Source: Serilophus lunatus (taxonomy: Eukaryota > Chordata > Aves > Passeriformes > Eurylaimidae). Taken from it: a DNA stretch of 64,000 nucleotides. Location: positions 167,493 through 231,492 of the forward strand of contig VXBA01003290.1 in NCBI GenBank assembly GCA_013399895.1. The letters are read 5' to 3'. The stretch's first letter is position 1. Each line of letters begins with the position of its first letter. The notes beneath the pieces are model-generated. The model ran no database searches. It was not told the DNA's origin and was given only the letters and a program-made list of their open reading frames with translations. The position numbers were made by a program, and so were the translations under genes. Shown piece after piece: positions 13,625-25,980 of this stretch.

Positions 13625-14317
13625 TTTTTTTTTTTTTAACAGACTATGCTCTCATCAAGTCAGGGAGCCACGTTAGTGCTTCTTTCTGTGAGAGGTATTT
13701 TGACGCCTGTCCCACCAGAAGGCAGCTAACAGGGGCTTGGTTCAGCAAACTTAGGAAAGTCTGAAGATTCAGGCTTATCAAACTCAGTGTAAACAGGGCC
13801 TAAAGTTTTCTCCCATTCCCTCTTATCATCTCCCCCTACCAAAAGACAAATGTGGTAAGTTTAACATTCTTTTAAATATGACAGCAAAAAATTTTAAAAA
13901 ACATCTATCTACCTATGCCCTACAGGTTGGACCTTTCAGGTTAGGTGTTGACACTGAAAATTAGGTCTTACAGGTGATGCGCAAACCCATTAAGTGTTGT
14001 CATGCTAGATGGCGGTGGTTGAGATAGCCAGTCTTTTGGAAAAGATTGTATTTCAAACAGAAATCCTACCACAACTGCCATTTTCTGTAAATTTGCAGGG
14101 GCAATGGTGGACAGGGCCCAAAGCTGCTTGCAATTTTACATCAACACTTTCTAAGTGTATACCAGCACTTAAGGTTTCTCTCACTCAAAAACCATTTTGA
14201 ATGGGTAGCCTCCCAGCTGGCAGTAAGAAACCAATGTTCTTTAAACATACTGTGTTCTGCATATAAGCAGTCATTGCTTTAAGAGCAGTAAAATGAAGCC
14301 AGAAGTGCTTATACCTT

Positions 14318-14372
14318 GTGTATACATACATATGTACATATAGAAATATATATATATATATATATGTATATG
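14318..14372. repeat. TA/CATA-rich microsatellite
   Basis: The plus strand has GTATACATACATATGTACATAT followed by about 11 TA units. It lies in the presumed INHBA 3' UTR region. Confidence 0.8.
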
Positions 14373-15105
14373 ACTTGGCCAAAGTTGTTTCCCAACAAGG
14401 CACAATTGCTGTGCATCAGGACCAAGTTTACTATTGTACATACAAAAGAGTACAACTATGCTTAGATGGACCTCAGATCTGAGCAGTTTGGATCAAATCC
14501 CAGGGATTTTCTGAGCTTACTTCAAATGGCAATTTTCTGTTGAGGGCACTATTTGAATTTAACTGGTTAGCAAATATTCAACCTACTGACCCTTAATTCA
14601 AACACTAACCTATTACAGGTGAATGGTACCAACCACAAACAGACTTTTCAGAGGCTCATACAAACATCTTTGGTGTATATGTCTATTCATTTTAAGGTAC
14701 AAAATAATAATAATTATTATTATAATAATAAAAATAGCTATTTTGTGTGCTGTAGCAGTTCTTGTATAGCTCACAATAAGTGCAGCTCTCAACCCCTCCC
14801 ACACCCAACCACCCTCCCTTGCAAATATTTGTTAAATAAGGATTAGACAGGTCAGACACCATTGTAGTGCAAATAGTAAACGATTAAAAATTTTTTTTAC
14901 AAAATATAGAAATGTTTGACTCCAGTAACTGGACAAACATGTTCCTTTCAAGTATCTCTCACTGAAGATTTTGTTTTAAAACAAGTTACTTCCATTTAAA
15001 AAAAAGTCTCTCTGATTTTTTTTTTCTTTCTCTCACAGGTAAACAGTTTCAAACCAACTAGGTTGCATAGTTCTAACATTGTAAGCACCTTTACAGAATA
15101 TAACT

Positions 15106-15141
15106 TTTATTCTTTCATTCATTTTTTATTCTATTTTTATT
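15106..15141 (-). terminator. Cluster of three AATAAA polyadenylation signals
   Basis: On the minus strand three AATAAA hexamers lie within 36 bases (15136-15141, 15125-15130, 15106-15111), about 680-715 nt after the INHBA stop, in an A/T-rich setting. This would fit a proximal poly(A) site giving a roughly 2.2-2.5 kb mRNA. Usage is inferred, not shown. Confidence 0.4.
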
Positions 15142-15227
15142 CTTCATTTTTCTTTTTTCTTTTTTTTTTTTTAATATAGTGCAGAAGATGAAGGTGTATA
15201 CACCTGCACATTATTGTCCCTTGATCA

Positions 15228-15310
15228 ATGTTTTATATATATGCATATAGTGTCTGTATGTATAGAGATATGTACACAAATACATAGTCATATATGTATA
15301 CACACAAACA
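15228..15310. repeat. TA/GTATA/CA-rich low-complexity tract
   Basis: Degenerate TATATA, GTATG and CACA repeats about 510-590 nt after the INHBA stop codon. From memory the human 3' UTR also has a dinucleotide-repeat stretch in a similar place. Confidence 0.65.
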
Positions 15311-15819
15311 CTACACACCAACTCAATTGCTCTGTAAATATGGAGGGAGAAAGTGCCAGTGACTGTAGTGATCATACACGTGGCTTTTCAATGACATTTT
15401 GGATTTTGTCCAAATTGCTGCAGGTTAGATGAGCTGCTACCATGACTTGAACTGATGGGTAACTGAGGGGAACAAAACTCCCCTAGTAATAGCTAATGTT
15501 TAGGATACTATGAAATAAGATAAGGAGCATACTGAAAGGAGGGGGAAATCCCCAACCCATACCGCCATTCAGATGTATCTTATTCAAGCCCAGGTTCTTG
15601 AAGCTTTCTTCCTTTTTTGTAGCTGAAGTCTTTTCTGTTCCTCCATAAGTCTCTTTTTAATATTTTTCCCCCTCTCTCTTTTCTCTCTCTCTTTTGTTTT
15701 TACTTTTATTTTTGATGACTGTTTCATTCAAAAAAGGTTATACCATATCTGGTCTTTCCTCTTCTTGGGCTTTTAACACATTTTCTTCTCAATGAGAAGG
15801 GTCTTGAGGACATATGCAT

Positions 15820-16706
15820 TTACGAACAGCCACATTCCTCCACAATCATATTCTGTATGTCTTTCTTAATGATGTTTTGGCCATCATCATAGTAAAGCAT
15901 GGACATAGGCCGCAGCTTGGTGGGCACACAACATGACTTGAGGTTGGCAAAGGGGCTATGGCCCCGCATGCGGTAATGGTTGATGACAGTGGAGTGGAAA
16001 GATAATGATGAACCAGATGTGCCTGCTATGTGGCTAGGGCACTCTCCTTCGCAGTAGTTGGCATGATAACCTGTAGGAGCAATGATCCAGTCACTCCATC
16101 CTATGTCCTTGAAGCTGACAAAGAACTGCTTCTTGCAGCAGATGTTGACTTTGCCATCACACTCCAGGCCTCGTCTCCGTCGCCTGTGCTGGCGGTCCTC
16201 TGAGTGCCGGGCAAGCATCATCAAGAAGGGTCGATGTGATTGTTCCTTCTCCTCTTCTCCTGTGAATTCCCCAGGTTCCTTTTCTTTCCCTTCCCCATCA
16301 TCTTCCTTTTTCTTTTTCTTGCCCAGTAGCACCAGGCTGGCTCCAGTCTCTTGGCAAAGGTCACAGGCAATCCGCACATCCAAAGAGCTCTTGCCTTGGT
16401 CCAGGATTCTCTGGACACTGCTGGAGACAGGAAAGATGTGCCAAGTGCTCTTACGAGTGTCCACGGCCTTTTCTGAAATCAAAGTCTCACTCTTTTCACC
16501 TTTCAGTCCCCCATCCTCCATATCTTCTGCTCCTTCAGAGTTGCCTTTGGGCTGCCGCTGCTGTTGAAACAGGCGGATGGTGACTTTTGTCCTGCTCCGG
16601 TTGGCTTTGGAGACCTTCAGGAAGAGCCACACTTCAGCATGTTCCACCACCGATAATTCACTGCCTTCCTTGGAAATCTCAAAGTGCAACATTTTCTTGG
16701 TTGTGC
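15820..16706 (-). CDS. INHBA: INHBA coding exon 2 (end of prodomain, furin site, mature activin beta-A)
   Basis: The exon opens after TAATCAG and supplies the last two bases of codon 130. It runs to a TAA stop, giving residues 130-424; the human precursor is 426. Features in order: second sequon NRS at 165; lysine run 259-263 followed by an acidic, low-complexity stretch to about 284; furin-type site RRRRR at 304-308; mature ligand 309-424 (116 residues). The mature part has the nine-cysteine pattern of beta subunits (312, 319, 320, 348, 352, 388, 389, 421, 423). C388 is mature position 80, the inter-chain disulfide cysteine, and the chain ends CGCS. Compared from memory with human activin A, the mature chain differs mainly at IGWSDW (Ser for Asn) and APTGYH (Thr for Ser). 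No frameshift or stop interrupts it, so the gene looks functional. Confidence 0.98.
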
Positions 16707-18617
16707 CTGATTAGGTAAATGGAAATAGACAGGAAGAACTTGTTAGTATGTCTGCTTGCATTCTGTTAAAGAGACTTCTGTTATTTTTGCCACAGGTATG
16801 AAGTTCCCTAGGTTTTCTACTTGGCTTTTTAAATTTTTATGGTTCTTCTGTTCTAACCTTCCTTTACCTCACCTCCTCCTTAGCTTGTATTTTGTGAACA
16901 TTCTCTGCATAAAATCATTTATTTGCCTATTGTTTTCCAGCATAAGATTTTAACCAGAGCATTTTGTTATAGCAACAATATAGTCATCAATGTAAAGCAT
17001 CTCATCACAAATAAGCACCAGTTGCTGCTAATAGTTCCTTTACCTAAACTGTTTTTGTGATCACTGTTAACTGAAAGGCTTTGTGATGGCAGTCCTTATG
17101 TACCATATGCATAAAAATCTGCACCTAATGGCTATTGCCTTAAGGGTGACATAGGGAATGAGGTACAGTACTGGCAATTCTTTAGCAATACTTTGGAAAT
17201 TATGTGGGAAAGAGGTTTGGCCTTTCTCCTTCAGTAAAATGTCATTCTTCATATGCATCTTAAAATGAGTCGTAAACATCAATTGCTTCAAAAACAAACA
17301 GATGCTAAAATATGAGTCTCAGCTTTAAGAGATTTGCAGAGTTATATTGTAAAGAATTGCAGAATTGCAGCAGGCAGACTCTTCATCCTGTGAGATGTTA
17401 TCTGTAGATCCTGTTCTTAATTTAACACACTGTACTTTCAGTGACTATAGTAATGGTGAATACATTGAGAAATGAGCTAAAGAACTGTATGATTATGAGG
17501 ATAGTTCTCTGGCATAATTGTATCAACTTGCTGAGATGTCACGATGATGATTGTGACGGTGAGGAGGTGTTTCTCTGATACAGAGCTCATATCCCTGGCA
17601 GAAGTTGGAATGAATAATGAGGGCTGTTTAATGATTTGATCACTAGAGCATGAAAAAAGAGACAATGAATTAGCTGGGGGATGGTGGTGATATTTTTTCT
17701 TTTAAGAGAGGTACTTTTCTATTTTCTTGACAAAGAAAAAAACCCTGATGGCCTCTTTTGTTCTTTCTGAGCATGGAGGCCACGCTGGACTAGGGTCACA
17801 GATTTGCCATGCACAGGTATCTTACCTTAGCAAAACAGAACCAGTATTCATAATTTTCAATTTTTCACTGATATTATAATTGAGGTCCCCACAGTTGTTA
17901 ACCAAACTTTCTGTGAAGTAGTTCTGCTTGTCAGTGAACCAGAACTTTGCACCCTAAAAACAGCGAGCAGTGATCAAAACAGAAGTAGTTGGACACCTAC
18001 GCGAAAAATTGCTCTCGCCATATCAAAGCTTTTCTCATTGCTTCCCATTGCCACTGAACTTCACTGGTAGGGGCTTTCTGACTATCTCTCTGCTCACACT
18101 TTCTCAGGAGAGAAAGAAGTTGGAGCATAATCACAAGAGACATCTACCCTATGTATGCCTGCTAATTCAAGTTTCTGATTTCTGAAGTTTGTGGGCAGTC
18201 CATGGTGACCTTTGAGCTACCTGTTACTCTTCTTCTCTATAAAGTACTGGCACTGACACATTCAGCTTTCTGTTATGGCACTCCCTAAGGTCAAAGAGAC
18301 AGATGGTTCTGAATTACAGTGTTCAAAGGGCACAGCCCTATGTTCTTGTTTTTCCTCTAAGTGAGAATGTGAATTTGTAGACTTTGACTGTCACTGAGAT
18401 AGGGAAACACACGGTTTATGTTAACTGCTTCTCACAGGTGGTTGATACCATTTTCCAAAGTGAATTACATTAATTTCTCAGGAAGCTACCTGAACCAGTA
18501 AGACTATGCCTTAGAAAAGGAAGTAGCCTATAGAAAAGATACAGCAAGCTGACCGGTACTGTAAGGCATGACGAAGTTACTGGTTTTCTATTATTTTTTA
18601 ATTAAGATTGATTCAAT

Positions 18618-18687
18618 AATGACTGATAGTTTGTTAGTCTGTTCCCACCAACAATGACTGATAGTTTGTTAGTCTGTTCCCACCAAC
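18618..18687. repeat. Perfect 35-bp tandem duplication
   Basis: The unit AATGACTGATAG...CCACCAAC (35 bp) occurs twice in direct succession, 18618-18652 and 18653-18687, with no mismatch. It is intronic and recent, or an assembly duplication. Confidence 0.97.
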
Positions 18688-19524
18688 ACCATTTTTTTTC
18701 CCATTCTGGAAATCAAACTATGGCAAAACTGCCAGCTGTGTGGAGGAGAGGTCAAGTGATAGATATTAATCCCACTCCTGACTCAGTTTCAGAGCATGAG
18801 GAGGTGTACAATTACATTCGTCTAGTCCTTAGGAAGTCTGGTCCAAAAGGCTGGTTGTCTTGTAGTAGGAATGTTACAGAGTGTTCTCTATGAGAATGGA
18901 TACTTTTAAGGCCTGTGAGGACCAGCCAGTCTGTGGCTTCATTTTCCCCAGCTTTCTCTTCTAAAGCAAGCTTCTAACTTTAGCACAGCCCTCAAAAACC
19001 CTTTCTGAGGGGAACCTGGGCTTCAAGGGAACCTGAAGGCAGGTGAAGCGCTAGGAGTGGTTTGCTGCCCACCAAGACTCTCCATCCAACCCGTTCTGCT
19101 TGCTGCCTCTACACGAGGAAACTTGGTGGAAAAAAAGATGTTTCAGACCAAGATGCTGAAGGTATTCTGGCACATAGCTGCTCTCTTTACCCAGGACTCA
19201 CACACTGATGTGTGGAATAAGCATGTATTGCTAGGAATAGCAACATTTATTCTGTATTTGTGAGAAACCAAGCTGGATTACAGACAACAGTTCTGGCATT
19301 TGAAGGGATCCTGTGTATGAGCAGATCAACTGTGCTGGACATGGACACAAGAAACTGATCCAGTCATTTTCTCTGGAGAAAGCGGGTGGAGTGTGCAGAC
19401 CTACCTCAACTGGGGAAGAAGCCATATGACCCATCTAAACTGAAAAGACAGGCAGTCCTGTGCTGTAGAACAACCTAACGTTGTTACTTGGTTCCATGGT
19501 TTAATTGATGGGCTATTAGATTAT

Positions 19525-19584
19525 GGGTTGGACCTGGTGATCTTTAAGGTCTCTTCCAACCTTATGAATACTGTGATACTGTGT
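19525..19584 (+). mobile_element. CR1-like LINE 3'-tail fragment
   Basis: The plus strand reads 'GGGTTGGACCTGGTGATCTT', 'TAAGGTCTCTTCCAACCTTA', then 'ACTGTGATACTGTG', the terminal signature of an avian CR1 in plus sense. It lies inside the INHBA intron. Confidence 0.8.
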
Positions 19585-22482
19585 AAGTGCTAATGCATGG
19601 TAACATTTTGCTATTTCCCTGCTAATGATAGTTGAAAATAGTTTTGAATTGACATATCTGTAAGAGCAAATATTCATATTAGCTAATGCACTGGCCAGAA
19701 GCAATGCAAACATTCTTTTTGACAAATATTACATGAAAGTAACAGGACCTCAAGAACCCTCTTAATTAGTTTTTCAAACGCTCCTCATTACTAAAAATAT
19801 TTGAACAGTGTGGTGAAAGCACGAGTACTAGTTTTTTCTTTACTTGAGGGAAGTAAGCTTCAGCAAGGTAGCCTAAGGCATGCCCTTATACAGGGATAAC
19901 AACCTCCCTGTAGCTTGTTAGTTACAATAATAGCCTCTCTGGATGTGGTTAGCTACATTTTCATAAATTAATGGTGTTTTAAGATTCTAAACAGAAAAGA
20001 TGAAGGGAGCTTATCTGAGCATATTTCTGAATGAAAAAAATTCTGAGACTTCAAACCTGCATAGCTAATAAAAGGATTTATAGTGACCAGAAAAAACTTT
20101 CCTTTTCACAGGTCTTTTTAGAAGGAGACTGGGAATGATGCAAAGTTGGGGATAAAAAGCATACTTTCACATTAGGAAAAAATGAAGCTTTTCTGAATTC
20201 TCTTCACATTCCCAACTAGTTTGTCACGATCACACAGCAGCAATGGTATGAATTCTGCAGTCTTTAAGAGGTCACTATGCTCAGACAAGCTCATTTTGAA
20301 ATCAGACTTTGGCCTGTGCTAAAACTGAATTGAGATCTCTGGATCTGGCTTATTATGGTTGCACATTCACTTTATAACAGGATCTTTATTTCCAAAAGGT
20401 TCGATCCTACAATAAAACAAATTCTTCAAATGTTCTGAGACAAAAAAAAAAAATAATTAAAAAAAAATCTCTGTATTTCATTTTTCCAGATACTGCTTAT
20501 GGATTTAGCAATCTTGCCTTTTAGGTCCGAGTTAATGGTCAGGATCAAAGCTTTGAAAATATAGACTGTTCATCTAACTGAAGGTAAAAGGGACATTCCT
20601 GAAAATTGTGGGTGGTATTGCTTCCATAATTAGATTTTGTTCCTCCTCCTGTCCTGTCTTTACATCTGCCATAGCTGACTTGCAAGGGTCTTTTTCCATT
20701 TCTAATCATCCTGCTCCTCCTGCCTGACTACTGTGGAAAGACCCACAGACCAACAGTAGTAATGCCTTCATCACTTCCACGCTCATATGAACAACGATGT
20801 CAACAGCCTGGATTGTTATCATAGCAGAAAGCAGCTGAAAAAGGAGACAAGGGATTACTTTTTATTGCTTTTCCTCATCCCCTTTTCCCAAAACTTTGGA
20901 GAGGCCACCCCTCTGCTTTGTTGCTGAGCAAAGTCTCTTCCAGGAGGGCTGTGATGCCAAAAGAGCAGTCTAGCAGTGCAAATGACACCAGCAAATGCTG
21001 TGAGAAATGGTTAAAAACACAAGCCCTATGAAGTAGTGCATATATGGTAAAAGGTTTAATGGAAGGAGTTACTGAATGGAAAGAAAGTGTAGCATCAGTA
21101 TATATAACATGGGAGTTTTCTCATATCTGTTTTTCTCTTTACTAGTGCTCGCATATATTTTTAGGAGAGAAACCTGAACAGGCAAGCAGAAGGGAGCCTT
21201 CTCCACCTCGGGAAGGGCTATTGAGGGCTCATGCACACAGTACCTGCTCCCAAGCAGCATTTGAGGACAGCACAGGAGCCTATGTAGAGATTGACAGAAC
21301 CCTGTCAGAACCCAGGCATGGGGAGGGGGGACTGGAGGGGCAGCCCTGCATGGTGTACTCATGCTGGGCTCACAGGAAAAATCTGCACACCAGTGTGCTC
21401 TTCCTCTGAGGCTAAGGATCCTTTGTTCAGTATGGCTGGCTTTAACCATGCAGTCAAGGTTCCTTTATTTGCAATTTGCAGCAGGATTCAAGATCGAGCC
21501 CCGTGAGTTCAAACTATATGTGTATACTAGGTAGAGTCTAAACTATACAACTGAAAAGTCTTCTATTGAGTAAAATCCTAAGATATATTAAAAGTATTTG
21601 GTTTTTTACCATATGCTGTTAAATTATTAAGGCTGAATTTTTTTCATAATAAGAGTGATTATCCTTTCTGACCTTATAATGCAACATTCTCAATTTCTCT
21701 TAATATAGAGTATTTAAATTTTCCTTTAAAAAATGTTCACTGTGTAAGAAGCTGCTGTTGCTTTAAATTTCTATGCTTCACCGGTGCTTAATTTTGTACT
21801 GTTTTTACATTATACTGTAAGTGAACTGTTTTTCCATACAAAGCAAGCTTTTTTTTCCTTTTTTAGTTGCTAACTTTACTACTGCCTATGTTTAGATTTG
21901 GGGGAATTTGTACTGCGTGCCAATCTGTAATTACATTCAAAAGCATCCTTCCCTTCACTTCTCATTTCCGTTCCCCAGGAGACAGAAAAAAAATAGGTTA
22001 CTAGAAAGGTTCCTCTAAAGAGAGTGAAGAGAAGAACATGGTTATTGAGAGATAATTGCTCAAAATGTTTACTAATGAGTGACCACTGGAATTAGATGAA
22101 TTGTTTGCAGCGTAGAATTTATTCAGTGAATTTAGCACTGTTATCGTCTAGCAATTATCCCCTAGGCAGACTTATTACAAATGTCCTATTACCACGATTA
22201 GACAGTGCCATTTGTGTGGATGACATTCAGGCTATGGATCACTAGCAAATGATTTATTCCAACTATTCATTACCCATCATATGTGACCGGTCATTCAGTT
22301 GCATACTTTCAGTCCTGCCCCTAAGTGTTGCCTCTTACAACACAAAGAAAAATTACCGCAAAATTAACAAATACCTTATCTTTATGCTCACCTACAATTT
22401 GCTTCCAGAAAATGGAGATTTGTTGTAAGAGGAAAATAAACCAAAAAAGATAACCAGGAAAAAGAACTATTTCCCAAGCACT

Positions 22483-22500
22483 TGGGGGGGGGGGGGGAGN
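22483..22500 (+). repeat. Poly-G tract ending in an N
   Basis: A G homopolymer of about 15 is followed by AG and N at 22500; probable assembly uncertainty. Confidence 0.75.
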
Positions 22501-22924
22501 ACCTTTTCTTGAAAAGTTAACCCAAAGAGGCATTGACAAGGTCATTCAGAATGTGGAATAATTCAGTTCTGGTGAACCTTGACTCTGTTCTGCTGTTTTG
22601 TTAGGAGGGAAGCACTTTACATCCACAGCTTTGAGCTCTTTCCAAATTGAAAGCCCTTCCCCCACATGGCTTTAAATATTTAGAAACAAAAAAGGTGTTT
22701 GTTTGATTAAAGGTTTTTTTAACTTGATTTTCGCCTTTACATCTCAAATAGCTCAACCAGAGTTTAGCGTTATTTGCACCAATAACACATTCCAAGATAA
22801 AAACAACACCGAGACTTTTTCTTTTATAAAAAGGAAGCAATTTTTTGTACATACATGTAATAATTTGCTGTAAATTCTAAAATTAAGTGGATCAGAAGGT
22901 GCAAGTCTTTTTTCTTTAGAATAT

Positions 22925-23010
22925 TTAACTTCTCTGCACTCAGGCCCAAATCACAAACCCACTGAAATGAATAACAGAATTTCCAGTTGCCTCCAGTAGA
23001 CTAAGCTTCG
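22925..23010. mobile_element. Remnant of an ancient amniote repeat (low confidence)
   Basis: It has CACTCAGGCCCAAATC, CACTGAAATGAATAACAGAA and TCCAGTTGCCTCCAGTAGAC, resembling the widespread sauropsid repeat pattern 'CAGGCCC ... ACTGAAGTCAATGG ... TTGACTTCAGTGG'. The family was not identified; recognition is from memory of similar sequences. Confidence 0.35.
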
Positions 23011-24273
23011 GTCCTAAATCAATGTTGCAAAGCTCTGTTACATTAAATGAGATTGCCTTTTCATAGCCTTTCATTGCCTTTTCATAGACATATTGAGATG
23101 TAAGGACTCCTCAGCATGAATCGTTTACAGGTATGCTGCATAGATATAACCTGCACACAGGAAAACACATGAATGAACATACTTATCTGTAGGAATGGTG
23201 TGGGTACAGCTACAAAGATAGAACATATAGGCATGTCTCCCTTGCAATACCTGTATGTAAGGACATATGTGTGTTTATACACACACACACAGGCAAATAC
23301 ATATTCAGATATTCACAAATGAATTGCCATACAAACTGTGGGCATAACTACGCACAGATAAGGACACATACAGTACTTTCAGTCTCTCACAGGTATCTTT
23401 TCCTAAACTGGTTCACACGTTCCAGGTCTGTGCTTTGTCAGGTTGTTCTTAAAGCAAACAACCTCCCTAAATTCCGATTAATACAGAATGGCTTTCCTTT
23501 TCTGAAAGCAACTTGTTTTCATTTGTTAACCTTGAAATGTTTAATATAGTATGCCAAAGTAAAAAATAATCAAAGGAAATAGGCTTGTTTTCTAAAAGCT
23601 ATTATAAAAAGATGTGAGCAAATCATCTCAGATGATGATTCACGGTCACATTTCTCAGTATCTTGTAAAAAAATTATATTGATTATTTCTGAGCTCTCTA
23701 GATTTTCAAGACTTCTAGCATCGATCAGTTTATCTTTTTTCCCCTGTGCCTGTTTACTTCCTGCATTATTTTCCTTGCAGTTTTCCACTCCAATAAATCT
23801 CTGCCTTTTAAATAAAATAGAAGAAAGTAACAACATACACTCTGAGAATCTACAGATAAGCATAAAGATCTCTGAGATTCAGGATCCAATTGAGTAAAAC
23901 AAGAGTTTGAAGGAAGGTTGTCTTGTTTGAAACAAAAAGCCTTTGGAGTGTGCCCTCTCGTGGCCGTTCTTTACACAGCACGACTACCTGTACTACTAAA
24001 TACAATTGCTTTCAAAAGACAATTGATGACATGATACAAAGAGACATAAGCCGTACATCGTTTTTTTTTATCCTGAGCTGCCAGATTGGCTGTGTAAGAG
24101 TAGGTATCTTCCTGGGAAGAGACACGAGTATATATACATATGTATCCATCTGTACATGAAAGTAGGCATCACATGACCAAGTCAACTCACCTTGAACTGA
24201 GTATGAAGTAGTACATAGAAGTGGTCTACACAGCTGTCAGACTTCTCTTTGGTTTTTTTGTTTGGTTGTGGAT

Positions 24274-24308
24274 TTGTGTGTGTGTGTGTGTTGTTTTGTT
24301 TTGTTTTT
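24274..24308. repeat. (TG)n followed by (TTTTG)n
   Basis: A short TG array passes into TTGTTTTGTTTTGTTTTTT. Simple intronic low-complexity sequence. Confidence 0.8.
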
Positions 24309-25958
24309 TCTCTCTAGCAGTTCTCCTAACAATAAATCTCTGGGTTTCAGCATTTCCGTAGAGTAATTCCTTTCACCTTCTCGGGGGCTGATGTTAGCAA
24401 CCCATTTCATTGGTAATTTAGTTGCCAGGATCAAATTCAGTTGGCAAAATCCCACATCTGCCTAACAAGCTATCTACTTAAAATAATGAATGAGCTAGTA
24501 GCCAGTCATATTTTATAAGTATTGAGTATCTCTGTTATAGAACATGTTGGATTTGCTTGTCACAAAATTATATGACTCCTCTCCTCAAAACTATTTTTAA
24601 GACCTTGAAGTAACCCACAGAACTCTGGCACAGCTAACCTCTTAGCAGAACTAATCGAGGTTAGTAATCTTAGTTTGATATGCAAGTAGAAAATAATTGT
24701 AATGTTTTACTTGTAAGACTGCCAAAGGACAGTAGGGTGCATTTGTAAACTTTTGCCCAATACTCACGGTCATTAGTTTTGCAGAGATCTGTCTGGATTT
24801 GTTAGCTGTGAAAACTACCTGCCAAATGTTTTGCTGATTTCCTGGACATAACTACACCTGTGCTTCAGACAAGTTCACTGCATTTATTTCCCCTCTAATT
24901 GTCTAAGTCTATGTTCATTTGAACTTTGCTATTTGAGAAAATAGTCTCAAGCCAGAACCACATGCAAAGGGCACTGTTTGTTCATTCACTCTATTTCTTT
25001 ATATGTTTGAGGATATGGCTGATGAAAGATGGATATACTACTTTTTATGAAGGCAAGTAGTAAAAGTGGCTTCTGAGAAGTATGGGAAATGGATGGTTTA
25101 TGTCAAGCCATATCCAAAGGAACAAAAAGCCTTAAGTCTTATTTTTCTTTTCATAGACCTCTATTTGATACAATGTGAGATGCTGCCATTCATTTTCATT
25201 GATTTCTCATAGCCCTCTGTCGACACAGTGAAATTTCACATGAAAAGCAGAAAGAACATTAACCTGACTGTGAGAGGAACACATTTATTCTCCTGCTTGA
25301 TGTTTAAAATTCTTCATATTATTCCCGGCCTTCACAGAATGAAAAGTGAGGACTGTCCATGTGGCTATATTTTGTTCCTGTCTTTTTAACTCATACTTCC
25401 TATATGACATGCCACTTGCCTTTGTTTTTGCCTCACTTTCCTTAACAGGAAAAAATACTGCTTTAATATTTGACACTAAAACTGCCAGTGCACAATGGGA
25501 AGAGAACCCAGATGGAGTTTAATTAAGTTGTTGCAGCATTGGCACCTGTAAAATGTGACAGATCCCCCGATATTAGCAAGACAACAGGTATGGCTCTAGA
25601 TAAAGAGTGTGTTTCAGCAGTTCAAAGTTACTCCACAGAGTGGACTTAGCATTTCCATTATAATCCCAAACCCCAGAGCTCAGTTTCTAGGTTGCTAATT
25701 GCTCCTCCCTTGTAGCAAATCAAAGCCTAGCAGGTATTGGAAAAAGGGACAGACCAGCTCTCCCACCTTGGCTTCCAGGACGGGTGTAGTGCAAAGGAGG
25801 ACAGCAGAGGGAAGAAAAGGCATGAGAACGCAGTGAATGCCCCTGTCCTTCAGCCGTGTAACTTCATAGCAGAAGTTGTCTTATATTAATTTGGCTGGCA
25901 GCAGTAGGACAATGCTATGTAAATCAAACTGAGTGACGCGTCAGTGTTGGGTAGCTGG

Positions 25959-25980
25959 TGTGTGTGTGTGTGGGGGGGGG
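25959..25980. repeat. (TG)n passing into poly-G
   Basis: TGTGTGTGTGTGTG followed by about ten Gs in the INHBA intron, 16 bases after a TGACGCGTCA palindrome at 25934-25943. Confidence 0.8.

Larger units (their letters stand above)
12983..15819 (-). other. INHBA: Probable INHBA 3' UTR region
   Basis: This AT-rich stretch follows the stop codon with no other gene. On the minus strand it has AATAAA signals at 15705-15710, a cluster of three between 15106 and 15141, and another at 12983-12988. Mammalian INHBA makes several mRNAs differing in 3' UTR length, so alternative polyadenylation is plausible. The block around 15175-15215 (minus strand GTGCAGGTG...ACAC...) resembles, from memory, part of the human INHBA 3' UTR. 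The true 3' end cannot be fixed from sequence alone, and the left limit given is simply the last good AATAAA. The block also contains a 28-base N gap and TA/CA microsatellites. Confidence 0.45.

Noticed and set aside
16082..16567. 161-codon open frame on the plus strand
   Set aside because: It is antisense to INHBA exon 2, whose coding bias keeps the opposite frame open; no independent similarity.
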